A stretch of DNA of 8,483 nt from assembly GCF_000331775.1 (NCBI RefSeq), contig NZ_CAPJ01000395.1:1-8483 (forward strand), given 5' to 3'. A program made the translations under genes and the position numbers. Of this stretch, positions 1 through 6,697 are shown piece after piece. Source of the stretch: Xanthomonas translucens pv. translucens DSM 18974 (GTDB lineage: Bacteria; Pseudomonadota; Gammaproteobacteria; Xanthomonadales; Xanthomonadaceae). Below the pieces are notes generated by a model. The model was not told the DNA's origin and ran no database searches. It saw nothing but the letters and a program-made list of their open reading frames with translations. Numbering within the stretch: position 1 is the first letter of the stretch; every line of letters starts with the position of its first letter.

Positions 1-438
1 CGCGTGCAGCAGCGGCGCGCTCAGCGTCACCGCCTGCCAGCCGCGCGCGGCCAGCACATAGCCGAGCGGGCCGAACACCGCGCCGAACAGCGTCGCGCGC
101 CACGGCTGTTGCATGACCCAGGCCAGCGAATGGTTGAAGGTCAGCGCGAAGCCGGCCCACAGCGCCAGGATCCACAGCGGCGCCCACGGCGCCGGCGGCA
201 GCGCCGCGGCGTAACGCACCCAGCCGCCGGCGGCCAGTGCGGTATCGACGCCGGCGCCGAGCAGCAGCGCTAGCGCCATCAGCGTCGCATCGCCGCGCGC
301 GCGGCGCCGCGGCTGCAATTGGTACAGCGCGAACAGCGCCAACGCCGCAGGGCCTGCCCAGGCCAGCCCGTGCCCGGCGCCCATCACCGCCGCCAGCCAC
401 AGCAGCTGCAGCGCGACGTAGTTGGCCAGGTTGCTCAT
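1..438 (-). CDS. DUF2878 family membrane protein (3' end outside window)
   Basis: Function unknown; a small, very hydrophobic inner-membrane protein. The frame is open from the ATG at 438-436 to the window edge, giving 146 residues; the family as I recall it is about 170 residues, so only a short C-terminal piece is missing. Four or five hydrophobic segments are visible (about residues 7-22, 28-40, 52-70, 87-106 and 115-130). The stretch WAGFALTFNHSLAW (about 94-107), followed by GAVFGPLGYVLA (119-130), is what I associate with DUF2878. The start overlaps the methyltransferase stop by four bases (ATGA) and has no clear ribosome binding site, so reinitiation is likely. Proteins of this family often sit next to DUF1365, Cfa-like and FAD-oxidoreductase genes, as here. 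A role in membrane lipid modification is inferred only from this context. Confidence 0.85.
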   Translation of the reverse strand, partial: MSNLANYVALQLLWLAAVMGAGHGLAWAGPAALALFALYQLQPRRRARGDATLMALALLLGAGVDTALAAGGWVRYAAALPPAPWAPLWILALWAGFALTFNHSLAWVMQQPWRATLFGAVFGPLGYVLAARGWQAVTLSAPLLHA

Positions 439-1766
439 GCGTCGTGCGCCAGCGCCGGCGCGAACTGTGCCGGGCGCGCGCCCGGCTTGCTCAGCCACAA
501 GTGCACGTCGCCGATCGAGCGCTCCAGGAAGCCGCCCTCGCAATAGGCCAGGTAGAACTCCCACATGCGGATGAAGCGTTCGTCGTAGCCCAGCGCGCGC
601 ACCTGCGGCAATTTGGCCATGAAGCGCTGGCGCCAGGCGCGCAGGGTCAGCGCGTAGCTGGGACCGATGTCTTCCAGGTTGAACAGGCGCAGGTCGCTGG
701 CGCGCGCGATCGCGCCGGTCATCGCCGCCACCGAGGGAATGAAGCTGCCGGGGAAGATGTGGCGTTTAATGAAATCCACCGATGTCAGCGCCTGTGCGTA
801 GCGGTGGTCCTCGATCGTGATGGCCTGGATCAGCGCCTGGCCGTCGTCCTTGAGCAGGCTGCCGACCTTGCCGAAATAGGTGTCCAGGTACTGGTGGCCG
901 ATCGCCTCGATCATCTCGATCGACACCAGCCGGTCGTAGCGGCCGTCGAGGTCGCGGTAGTCGCGCAACAGCACCTCGACGCGCTCGGACAAGCCGGCGG
1001 CGTCCACGCGCTGGCGGGCCAGGTCGTATTGCTCGCGCGAGATCGTGGTGGTGGTGACGCGGCAGCCGTGGTGCCTGGCCGCATGCAACGCGAAACCGCC
1101 CCAGCCGGTGCCGATCTCGACCACATGGTGGTGCGGCTGCAGGTCGAGCTTGGCGCAGATGCGCTGCAGCTTGCGCTCGGCGGCGCGTTCCAGCGCGGCA
1201 TCGCCGAGCGCGGCGTCTTCGTCGCGGAAGATCGCCGAGGAATACATCAGGTTGCGGTCCAGGAACAGTTCGAACAGCGGGTTGCCCAGGTCGTAGTGCG
1301 CGGCGATGTTGCGGCGGCTGCCGGCGCGGGTGTTGCGCGCCAGCGCGTGCAGGCCGCGCATCGCCACGCCGCCGAGGCGGGCCAGGCCGGTCTCCATCGC
1401 ATCCAGGCGCTCGCGGTTGCGCACCAGCAGGCGCACCAGCGCGACCAGGTCGTCGCATTCCCACAACCCGTCCATATACGCCTCGCCGACGCCGACGCTG
1501 CCGTTCAGCGCGGCCTGGCGGTAGAAGCGCGGGTCGCGGATGCGCAGGTGCGCGTGCAGTGCGCTGTCCGCCTGCGTGGCATCGCCTGGCGTGGCGCTGC
1601 CCAGGGTGGTGATCGCGCCGGCCTCCTCGATGCGCAGCTGGCCGTCGCGCAAGCCGTCGAGCGTGGCGAACAGGCGCCGCCGCAGCAGGCGGTCGAAGCC
1701 GCGCAGCGGGGGCGCGGCCGGGGCCAGCGCGACGGAAGCGGAGGAGGGCGCGTGCGGAGCGTTCAT
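435..1766 (-). CDS. Cyclopropane-fatty-acyl-phospholipid synthase-like SAM methyltransferase
   Basis: A 443-residue protein of the Cfa/CmaA family (COG2230), which transfers a methyl group from S-adenosylmethionine to the double bond of unsaturated acyl chains in membrane phospholipids. An N-terminal region (about 20-150) precedes the Rossmann methyltransferase domain. Visible motifs are HYDLGN (157-162), LMYSSAIF (173-180), the SAM-binding motif VVEIGTGWGG (215-224), SIEMIEAIG (282-290) and DFIKRHIFPG (331-340). Aligned by eye to E. coli Cfa, the bicarbonate ligands Cys139 and His266 are replaced by Ser177 and Gln314, while Glu239 and Tyr317 appear kept as Glu287 and Tyr371. Ring formation is therefore doubtful; a UfaM-like methylase making methyl-branched or furan precursors is the main alternative. 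The ATG overlaps the DUF1365 stop (ATGA), with GAGA about seven bases upstream. Family assignment is firm, exact product is not. Confidence 0.95.
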   Translation of the reverse strand: MNAPHAPSSASVALAPAAPPLRGFDRLLRRRLFATLDGLRDGQLRIEEAGAITTLGSATPGDATQADSALHAHLRIRDPRFYRQAALNGSVGVGEAYMDGLWECDDLVALVRLLVRNRERLDAMETGLARLGGVAMRGLHALARNTRAGSRRNIAAHYDLGNPLFELFLDRNLMYSSAIFRDEDAALGDAALERAAERKLQRICAKLDLQPHHHVVEIGTGWGGFALHAARHHGCRVTTTTISREQYDLARQRVDAAGLSERVEVLLRDYRDLDGRYDRLVSIEMIEAIGHQYLDTYFGKVGSLLKDDGQALIQAITIEDHRYAQALTSVDFIKRHIFPGSFIPSVAAMTGAIARASDLRLFNLEDIGPSYALTLRAWRQRFMAKLPQVRALGYDERFIRMWEFYLAYCEGGFLERSIGDVHLWLSKPGARPAQFAPALAHDA

Positions 1767-2626
1767 CGGCGTTCTCGCGGAAGGGAATGATCGGGGTGGT
1801 CGTGCACCGGATTGCCGCGCAGCCACAGGCGCAGCGCCTGCCAGTGGATCTTGGCCACGATCTGCAGGGTCATCGCCGGATAGCGCAGCAGCGCGCGCGC
1901 CAGGCTGGTGCCGCAGATCTCGCGCCGCTGCAGCACCAGGGTGGCGTCGAAGCGCCTGGCCGCCGGTTGCCGATCCAGTACGTCCATGTGCACGCGCAAC
2001 TGCGCGCCCGGTTCGCTGCAGCGCCATGCGTAGGCGTGCGCCATCGCCATGAACGGGGAGACGTGGAAGCGCTTGTCGAAGCGCCAGGCGTGCACGCTGC
2101 CGTGGCTGCGCGCGGCGGCCACCGGCAGCACATAGGCGTGGCGCTGCTTCCACGGCGTGTTGGTGATCTCGGCGACGATGCTGTGCAGGCGCTGCTGCGC
2201 ATCGTGGCAATAGTAGAACGTGACCGGGTTGAAGCAATGGCCGAAGTAGCGCAGATTGGTCAGCATGCGCACCGCGCCGAGCGGGCGTTCGCCGCAGTGC
2301 TGCTGCACGCGGTCGCGCACCGCTTCGTCCAGCGCTTGCGCCGGATCGCCGAGGTAGTCGCTGCGGCGGAATTCTACCAGGTTGCGGCGGCCGACCGACC
2401 ACCACCAACGCCGCGCGAACACCTGCTCGAGTTCGGCCAGATCCAGGTACATCAGGAAGATCGGATAGCAGAACGCCAGTGCTTTGGGGGCGTAGCGGCG
2501 GTGCCGGACCCAGCCGCTGTACAGCGCGCTGTGCAGTCCCGGCATGGTCGTGCCCGCCGCCGCCGGCGTTGTCGAGACGGCGCCAGCCGGCGGGGCGGAC
2601 ACGGGAGCGCTGCGCAGCAGGTTCAT
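1763..2626 (-). CDS. DUF1365 domain-containing protein
   Basis: A 287-residue protein of the DUF1365 family (COG3496), whose biochemical role is unknown. Characteristic motifs are YSGWVRHRRY (36-45), NLRYFGHCFNPVTFYYC (124-140), EITNTPW (153-159) and KRFHVSPFM (185-193). The first 28 residues are rich in Ala, Pro and Thr and are not part of the family core. An alternative start at Met28 (ATG at 2545-2543) would give a more typical N terminus, but the upstream ATG overlaps the flavoprotein stop (ATGA) and is preferred because all other junctions in this operon have the same form. DUF1365 genes commonly lie between an FAD oxidoreductase and a Cfa-like methyltransferase, exactly as here, so a part in making or handling a modified fatty acid is inferred. 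Confidence 0.93.
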   Translation of the reverse strand: MNLLRSAPVSAPPAGAVSTTPAAAGTTMPGLHSALYSGWVRHRRYAPKALAFCYPIFLMYLDLAELEQVFARRWWWSVGRRNLVEFRRSDYLGDPAQALDEAVRDRVQQHCGERPLGAVRMLTNLRYFGHCFNPVTFYYCHDAQQRLHSIVAEITNTPWKQRHAYVLPVAAARSHGSVHAWRFDKRFHVSPFMAMAHAYAWRCSEPGAQLRVHMDVLDRQPAARRFDATLVLQRREICGTSLARALLRYPAMTLQIVAKIHWQALRLWLRGNPVHDHPDHSLPRERR

Positions 2627-3885
2627 GGCCAGGGTACCCCGAGCCCGGCGGCGACGTCGACCGCGCTGCGCAGGCCGTCTTCGTGGAAGCCAAAGCCCCA
2701 GCCGGCGCCGGCGAACCAGGTGCCGCGCTGGCCCTGGATCTCGCCCTTGCGCGCCTGCGCCGCCAGTGAGGCATGGGTCTGTAGCGGATGCCGGTAGCGC
2801 ATGCGCCGCAGCACCTTGGCCGGATCGATGTCGTCGCTGCGGTTGAGGCTGACGATGAACGGCTGCGGCGAGGCGATCGATTGCAGCGCGTTCATCCAGT
2901 AGCTGACCGTGCACGGCGCGTGCGGATCGGCCGGCACGTGCGCGTTCCAGGCCGCCCAGGCGCGGCGATTGCGCGGCAACACGCGCGCATCGGTGTGCAG
3001 CACGGTGTCGTTGTCCTGGTAGGCGATCGCGCCGAGGATCTCGCGCTCGGCAGTGCTGGCGTCGTTGAGCAGGCGCAGGGCGTCGTCGGCGTGGCAGGCC
3101 AGCACCACCTGGTCGTAGTGCTGGGCATCGGCGTCGCTGTCGGCATCGGTCAGCACCGACACGCCCTGCGACAGCCGCTGCACCGAACGCACCGGCGTGC
3201 CGACGCGCTCGTGTACGTGCCAGCGGCTGCGCAGCGCGTGCACATAACTGTTGGAGCCGCCCGCGACCACCTGCCACTGCGGCCGGCCGTTGACCTGCAG
3301 CATGTGGTGGTTGGCCATGAAGCCGATCAGCTGGCGCATCGGAAATTGCAGGATCTGCTGCGACGGCGAGGACCACAACGCCGACGCCATCGGCACCAGA
3401 TGCGCGTCGCGGAAGACCTGCGAATAGCGGTGCCGCTGCAGGAACTCGCCCAGGGTCAGCTGCGCCTGCGCCTCGTCGGCCAGCACCTGCGGCGCCTGCC
3501 GGTAGAAGCGGCGCAGATCGCACAGCATGCGCCAGAAGCGCGGGCTGACCGCATTGCTGGGCTTGCAGAACAGCCCGCCGAGGCTGCCGGCGTTGTATTC
3601 CAGCCCGCTGCGCGCCTCGTGCACCGAAAAGCTCATCGTGGTCGGCTGCGCGGCCACGCCGAGCTGCGCGAACAGCGTGCTCAGCAGCGGATAGTGTTGC
3701 GGGTTGAACACGATGAAGCCGCTGTCCACCGCGTAGGCCACGCCGTCCAGTTCGATCGCATGGGTATGGGTGTGCCCACCGAGGTAATTGGCGGCCTCGT
3801 ACAGGGTGACCTCATGCTGCTGCGACAGCACCCATGCCGACCCCAGCCCGGCGATGCCCGAGCCCACCACCGCGATGCGGCTCAT
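2623..3885 (-). CDS. FAD-dependent oxidoreductase (amine-oxidase-like, COG2907)
   Basis: A 420-residue flavoprotein. The N terminus is a Rossmann fold that binds the FAD ADP moiety: GSGIAGL at 8-14, then LYEA (28-31) and the GGHTHTH segment (36-42). The C terminus carries the second FAD contact, FAGAGWGFGFHEDGLRSA (391-408). The family resembles phytoene-desaturase and amine-oxidase flavoenzymes and usually travels with DUF1365 and Cfa-like genes. Known relatives by context are the flavoproteins that act with Cfa-like methylases in methyl-branched fatty acid synthesis (BfaA with BfaB) and the oxidative steps of the furan fatty acid pathway. I cannot tell which reaction this one performs, so oxidation or reduction of a methylated acyl chain is an inference. 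The start is the ATG that overlaps the desaturase stop (ATGA) and directly precedes the nucleotide-binding motif. Confidence 0.93.
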   Translation of the reverse strand: MSRIAVVGSGIAGLGSAWVLSQQHEVTLYEAANYLGGHTHTHAIELDGVAYAVDSGFIVFNPQHYPLLSTLFAQLGVAAQPTTMSFSVHEARSGLEYNAGSLGGLFCKPSNAVSPRFWRMLCDLRRFYRQAPQVLADEAQAQLTLGEFLQRHRYSQVFRDAHLVPMASALWSSPSQQILQFPMRQLIGFMANHHMLQVNGRPQWQVVAGGSNSYVHALRSRWHVHERVGTPVRSVQRLSQGVSVLTDADSDADAQHYDQVVLACHADDALRLLNDASTAEREILGAIAYQDNDTVLHTDARVLPRNRRAWAAWNAHVPADPHAPCTVSYWMNALQSIASPQPFIVSLNRSDDIDPAKVLRRMRYRHPLQTHASLAAQARKGEIQGQRGTWFAGAGWGFGFHEDGLRSAVDVAAGLGVPWP

Positions 3886-4871
3886 CGTGCTCGCGCCTGC
3901 GCCTGCGCCCGCACCAGCCCCGCCGGCACCGGCCGCAGCTGGCGGATCAGGCCGGTCCACGACAGCGCCTTCAGGCCATACCAGGTCAGGTCGATTTCCC
4001 ACCAGCGGAAGCCCTGGCGTGCCGCACCCGGGAAGAAGTGGTGGTTGTTGTGCCAGCCCTCGCCGAAGGTCATCAGCGCCAGCCAGGCGTTGTTGCGGCT
4101 GTCGTCGCGGGTGTCGAAACGGCGGCTGCCGAAACGGTGCGCTAGCGAGTTGATGGTGAAGGTGGCATGGAACAGCGCCACGGTGGAGACGAAGAAGCCC
4201 CATACCAGCAGTTGCGGTCCGTCGGTGCCGAGCTGCGGATGGTGGCGTTGCAGCCAGCCGCCGAGCAGGAACAAGGCCAGCGCCAGCAGCGCCGGCAGCA
4301 GCAGATCGAAGCGGTCGAGGAAGCGCAGTTCCGGGAAGCGGCGCAGATCCGGGATCGCTTCCCAGTCGGTGCGGAAGCCGCGCGGGGTCAGGAACCAGCC
4401 GCTATGGCTCCACCAGAACCCATGCTGGCGCGGCGAATGCGGATCGGCCGGGGTATCGGTGTGACGATGGTGGTTGCGATGGTGTGCGGCCCACCACAGC
4501 GGGCCGCGCTGTACGCAGCTGGCCCCGAGCGCGGCGAACAGGAACTGCACCACGCGCGAGGTCTTGAACGCGCGGTGGGCGAAGTAGCGGTGGTAGAAGC
4601 CGGTGAGCGCGAACATGCGCACCGCGTACATCGCCACCGCCATGCCCACCGCGAACCACGATGCGCCGACCCAGAACACGCCCAGGCAGGCCAGGTGCAG
4701 GACGAAATAGGGCGCGGCGCGCAGCCAGTCGATGCGATCGGCGTGGGCCTCGTCCAGTTCGATCTCCGCACCCGTATCGAACCAGCGCCGCAGCGTGCGC
4801 GCCACGCGGCCGCGGCGCGGTGCGGGTGCTGCGGCAGGGGTGCGGGGATGGTCCGGAACGGGGCTCGGCAC
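3882..4871 (-). CDS. Acyl-CoA / fatty acid desaturase (delta-9 type, membrane di-iron)
   Basis: A 329-residue integral membrane desaturase of the OLE1/DesC type (COG1398), which uses O2 and electrons to place a double bond in an acyl chain. The three histidine boxes are present: HRYFAH (94-99), HRNHH (131-135) and HNNHH (274-278), with the supporting NSLAH at 241-245. Hydrophobic segments lie at about 54-90, 106-120, 188-205 and 221-237. I chose the GTG at 4871-4869. No in-frame ATG lies close to the family core, the longer frame from 4991 would begin upstream of the predicted promoter (4928-4901), and a weak GAG lies eight bases before the GTG. A GTG further in, at Val23, cannot be excluded. 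It heads a five-gene operon and may supply the unsaturated chain used by the downstream methyltransferase. The C terminus ends in an Ala/Gln/Arg run encoded by three near-identical hexamers (3893-3910). Confidence 0.92.
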   Translation of the reverse strand: MPSPVPDHPRTPAAAPAPRRGRVARTLRRWFDTGAEIELDEAHADRIDWLRAAPYFVLHLACLGVFWVGASWFAVGMAVAMYAVRMFALTGFYHRYFAHRAFKTSRVVQFLFAALGASCVQRGPLWWAAHHRNHHRHTDTPADPHSPRQHGFWWSHSGWFLTPRGFRTDWEAIPDLRRFPELRFLDRFDLLLPALLALALFLLGGWLQRHHPQLGTDGPQLLVWGFFVSTVALFHATFTINSLAHRFGSRRFDTRDDSRNNAWLALMTFGEGWHNNHHFFPGAARQGFRWWEIDLTWYGLKALSWTGLIRQLRPVPAGLVRAQAQARAR

Positions 4872-4900
4872 AAGCGCATCTCGTGGGGGATTCGGGTAGC

Positions 4901-4928
4901 GATACGGACAAAGCCGGAAGACGGATGC
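4901..4928 (-). promoter_or_regulatory. Predicted ECF sigma promoter of the lipid operon
   Basis: Read on the minus strand, GCATCC (4928-4923) and CGTATC (4906-4901) are separated by 16 bases and end 29 bases before the desaturase GTG. The same pair, extended to GCATCCG-N15-CGTATCGCT with equal spacing, occurs in front of the secreted-protein gene at 8007-7980. A CATCC-type -35 resembles my recollection of the SigK target in mycobacteria, whose anti-sigma factor RskA is the namesake of the one encoded here. The promoter role is inferred from the duplication, the spacing and the position. Confidence 0.65.
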
Positions 4929-4933
4929 ACTCG

Positions 4934-4956
4934 CGCCGCGACGTCGCTGCGCGGCG
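4934..4956. repeat. Inverted repeat just upstream of the predicted -35
   Basis: CGCCGCG (4934-4940) and its exact complement CGCGGCG (4950-4956) flank a nine-base centre. A ten-base palindrome GCGACGTCGC (4938-4947) overlaps it. The repeat ends six bases from the -35 element, a position suited to an operator or activator site. In such GC-rich DNA it could also be chance. Confidence 0.3.
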
Positions 4957-5119
4957 TTGCAGGCACGGCATGCAGGGCCATGGCAGCGCATCGCGGTCGC
5001 CGCTGGAAGCTAGCGTCCACGCAGGTCGGAATCGTCGGAGGATCGGCTACCCGGCGCATGTGCGACGGCTGCGGCGATGCTGCCTGCGCGCGAGTGGTGG
5101 CCGGGTGAATGTGTGGATC

Positions 5120-5163
5120 GGGGGAGCCCCTCTGCCACCGGGAGAGGGGTTGGGGTGAGGGGG
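5120..5163 (-). repeat. REP-like element, copy 1 (minus orientation)
   Basis: On the minus strand this reads CCCCCTCACCCCAACCCC followed by a hairpin with arms CCCCTCT and AGAGGGG (plus positions 5127-5133 and 5143-5149, nine-base loop). This is the head-plus-stem form of the intergenic REP-like repeats I know from Xanthomonas, Stenotrophomonas and Pseudomonas. A G-to-C difference next to the arm (GGCAGAGG instead of GGGAGAGG) shortens the stem compared with the usual form. Confidence 0.75.
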
Positions 5164-5212
5164 CGTCGGCACCGACAGCGTGGCTTACCTGGATGTGCGA
5201 GGCTTCGCCCGT

Positions 5213-5260
5213 CCCCTCATCCGCCCCTGCGCAGCACCTTTTCCCGCAGGGAGAAGGGGA
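5213..5260 (+). repeat. REP-like element, copy 2 (plus orientation)
   Basis: It begins CCCCTCATCCGCCCC (5213-5227) and continues to a hairpin with arms CCTTTTCCC (5237-5245) and GGGAGAAGG (5249-5257), a nine-pair stem with one G-T wobble and a three-base loop. It is a diverged partner of copy 1, placed head to head 49 bases away, as in a BIME-type pair. Lying 45 bases beyond the anti-sigma stop, it may also limit read-through or protect the 3' end of that transcript. Confidence 0.75.
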
Positions 5261-5302
5261 TTGCCTGTAGGCGTGTCGTGGTCTGTGCCGCGGCCCACTT
5301 GT

Positions 5303-6085
5303 CTACGGCGCCAGACGCAGCGTGCTGATGCCGCCCTTGGCCACGATCGGACCGGTGGCGATGCCGCTGGGTGCGCCGCCTGGCGGTTCCATCGTCACCG
5401 CCAGCAGCGCGCCGTCGCTGAGCAACGGCATCAGCGCGTCGGGAATGCGCGCCGCGCGCGCCTGCGCGTCGTCGAACACACCCATCGAGCGTGCCTTGCC
5501 GTCTGCAGGAATCAGCCACAGCTCCGGCACGCGCGCGGCGTCGTGGCCGCCGGCCAGCGGGGTCAGGGTGATGCGCTGCTTGTCGGCGTCCATCAGCACC
5601 ACGTAGCCGGGCTTGCCGTCGTCCTGCATCAGCGTCGAGGTCATCGCGATGCCGGTGTCCGCTGGCGCTGTGGCGACCGGCGGCGTGGGCGTTTGCGGCG
5701 GCAGCGACGGGCGCGCCACCATCAAGGTGAGCATGCAGGCCGCCGCGGTGGCGAAACCGCCCGCGCTCAGCCAGCGCCAGGTGCGTACGCTTTCCCAGAA
5801 ACCAGGCGCCGCCGCCGGCGCGCGCGGTGCCGACGCATCCAGGCCCAGCGACGCGCGGATGCGCACCCACACGCGCTCGGGGACCGCGACTGGCGCGATT
5901 TCGTCGGCCAGCGGCATCAGGTGCTGCTGCCATTGCGTCACCGCCGCGGTGAACGCGGCATCGGTGTCGATGCGCTGTTCGGCGGCGCGGCGCTCAGGCG
6001 CATCGAGCACGCCAAGCACGTATTCGCCGGCCAGCACGTCGCGCGGCGGCGGGGTTTCCTGCGGATCGGGCACGGATGCGTTCAT
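5303..6085 (-). CDS. RskA-type anti-sigma factor
   Basis: A 260-residue single-pass inner-membrane protein that should hold the adjacent ECF sigma factor inactive. The cytoplasmic part has the RskA-style N terminus LAGEYVLGVLDAPERRA (18-34) and no HxxxCxxC zinc motif. The transmembrane helix is at about 105-124 (WLSAGGFATAAACMLTLMVA). The periplasmic part has the typical RskA C-terminal domain, including ELWLIPADGKARSMGVF (188-204) and LLAVTMEPPGGAPSG (227-241). The family is named for RskA, which controls SigK in mycobacteria and is cleaved by membrane proteases to release the sigma factor; the release signal here is unknown. The ATG overlaps the sigma factor stop (ATGA), with GGA a few bases upstream, which would keep the two proteins in balance. 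Confidence 0.94.
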   Translation of the reverse strand: MNASVPDPQETPPPRDVLAGEYVLGVLDAPERRAAEQRIDTDAAFTAAVTQWQQHLMPLADEIAPVAVPERVWVRIRASLGLDASAPRAPAAAPGFWESVRTWRWLSAGGFATAAACMLTLMVARPSLPPQTPTPPVATAPADTGIAMTSTLMQDDGKPGYVVLMDADKQRITLTPLAGGHDAARVPELWLIPADGKARSMGVFDDAQARAARIPDALMPLLSDGALLAVTMEPPGGAPSGIATGPIVAKGGISTLRLAP

Positions 6086-6639
6086 CGTTCCAGGCACGCC
6101 TTCAGCTTGGCCAGGCCGCGCCGGATCCAGCTCTTGACCGTACCCAGCGGCGTTCCGCTGCGGTGCGCCAGTTCCTCGTAGGTGATGCCTTCGAAGAACG
6201 CGGTGCGGATCAGCTCGCCGCGTGGCGGCTCCAGTTCGCCGATGCACACGTCCAGGCGCCGCCCGGCCACGCGCCATTCGGTCTCGGCCAGCGGATCGCG
6301 GCCGTCGTCGTGCAGTTCGCCGGCGTCGTCCAGCGCCACAGATTGCCGCGCCGGTGCACGCGCGCGCAGATGATCGATGGCCTTGTTGCGGGCGATCATG
6401 GTCAGCCAGGTCAGGCCGCGCGCGCGCTGCGGATCGAACTGCGCGGCCTTGCGCCAGACGGAGGTGAACACCTCCTGCAGCACGTCCTCGGCTTCGCCGC
6501 GCTGCGGCACGATGCGCAGGCACACGCCGAACAGTCGCGGCGCGGTGCTGCGGTACAGGCGTTCGAATGCGGCGCTGTCGCCGGCCGCAGTAGCGACCAG
6601 CAAGTGTCCTGCTTCGTCGTGATCGGGCGTCTCGGTCAT
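6082..6639 (-). CDS. ECF-family RNA polymerase sigma factor
   Basis: A 185-residue sigma-70 family protein with only regions 2 and 4, the normal size for ECF factors. Region 2 spans about 24-93 (AFERLYRSTAPRLFGVCLRI, AEDVLQEVFTSVW at 50-62, LTWLTMIARNKAIDHLRAR at 76-94). Region 4 spans about 127-182, with the helix-turn-helix TYEELAHRSGTPLGTVKSWI at 153-172. It is followed by its RskA-type anti-sigma gene with a four-base overlap, the usual arrangement for this group. The ATG at 6639 lies just ahead of the conserved region and 58 bases after the preceding stop; no strong ribosome binding site is seen. It may be expressed from the promoter at 8007-7980 together with the two genes ahead of it. 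The same promoter sequence before the desaturase suggests it controls the lipid operon. Confidence 0.96.
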   Translation of the reverse strand: MTETPDHDEAGHLLVATAAGDSAAFERLYRSTAPRLFGVCLRIVPQRGEAEDVLQEVFTSVWRKAAQFDPQRARGLTWLTMIARNKAIDHLRARAPARQSVALDDAGELHDDGRDPLAETEWRVAGRRLDVCIGELEPPRGELIRTAFFEGITYEELAHRSGTPLGTVKSWIRRGLAKLKACLER

Positions 6640-6697
6640 GCCGGGCAACGGTGGCGAAGGTCGCGGCGATGCTACAGGCTTTCGCCGCGCGCGTCGC

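Larger units (their letters stand above)
4872..5302. other. 431-base intergenic region with promoter and REP-like pair
   Basis: No convincing gene is seen between the anti-sigma stop and the desaturase GTG. The desaturase-proximal part holds the predicted ECF promoter and the adjacent inverted repeat. The anti-sigma-proximal part holds two REP-like elements in opposite orientation. Reading frames crossing this stretch on both strands lack family features and do not fit neighbouring genes. No tRNA or clear small RNA was recognised. Confidence 0.7.

Noticed and set aside
237..1790. Long plus-strand open frame of 517 residues opposite the methyltransferase
   Set aside because: It is a mirror of the GC-rich codon pattern of the minus-strand gene, with Arg/Ala/Gln-rich sequence and no family motif.
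2788..4464. Long plus-strand open frame of 558 residues opposite the flavoprotein and desaturase
   Set aside because: It covers parts of two well-supported minus-strand genes, has low-complexity composition and no recognisable domain.
4872..4991. N-terminal extension of the desaturase to an ATG at 4991
   Set aside because: The extension is Cys/Arg-rich and unlike the family, and it would begin upstream of the predicted promoter at 4928-4901.
5213..5260. Classical rho-independent terminator of the anti-sigma gene
   Set aside because: The hairpin is good but no T-run follows on the minus strand, and the sequence fits a REP-like element better.
6640..6697. Separate promoter for the sigma factor (TTGAGC with TAGCAT)
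   Set aside because: The spacing of about 21 bases is poor and neither element resembles the duplicated motif.
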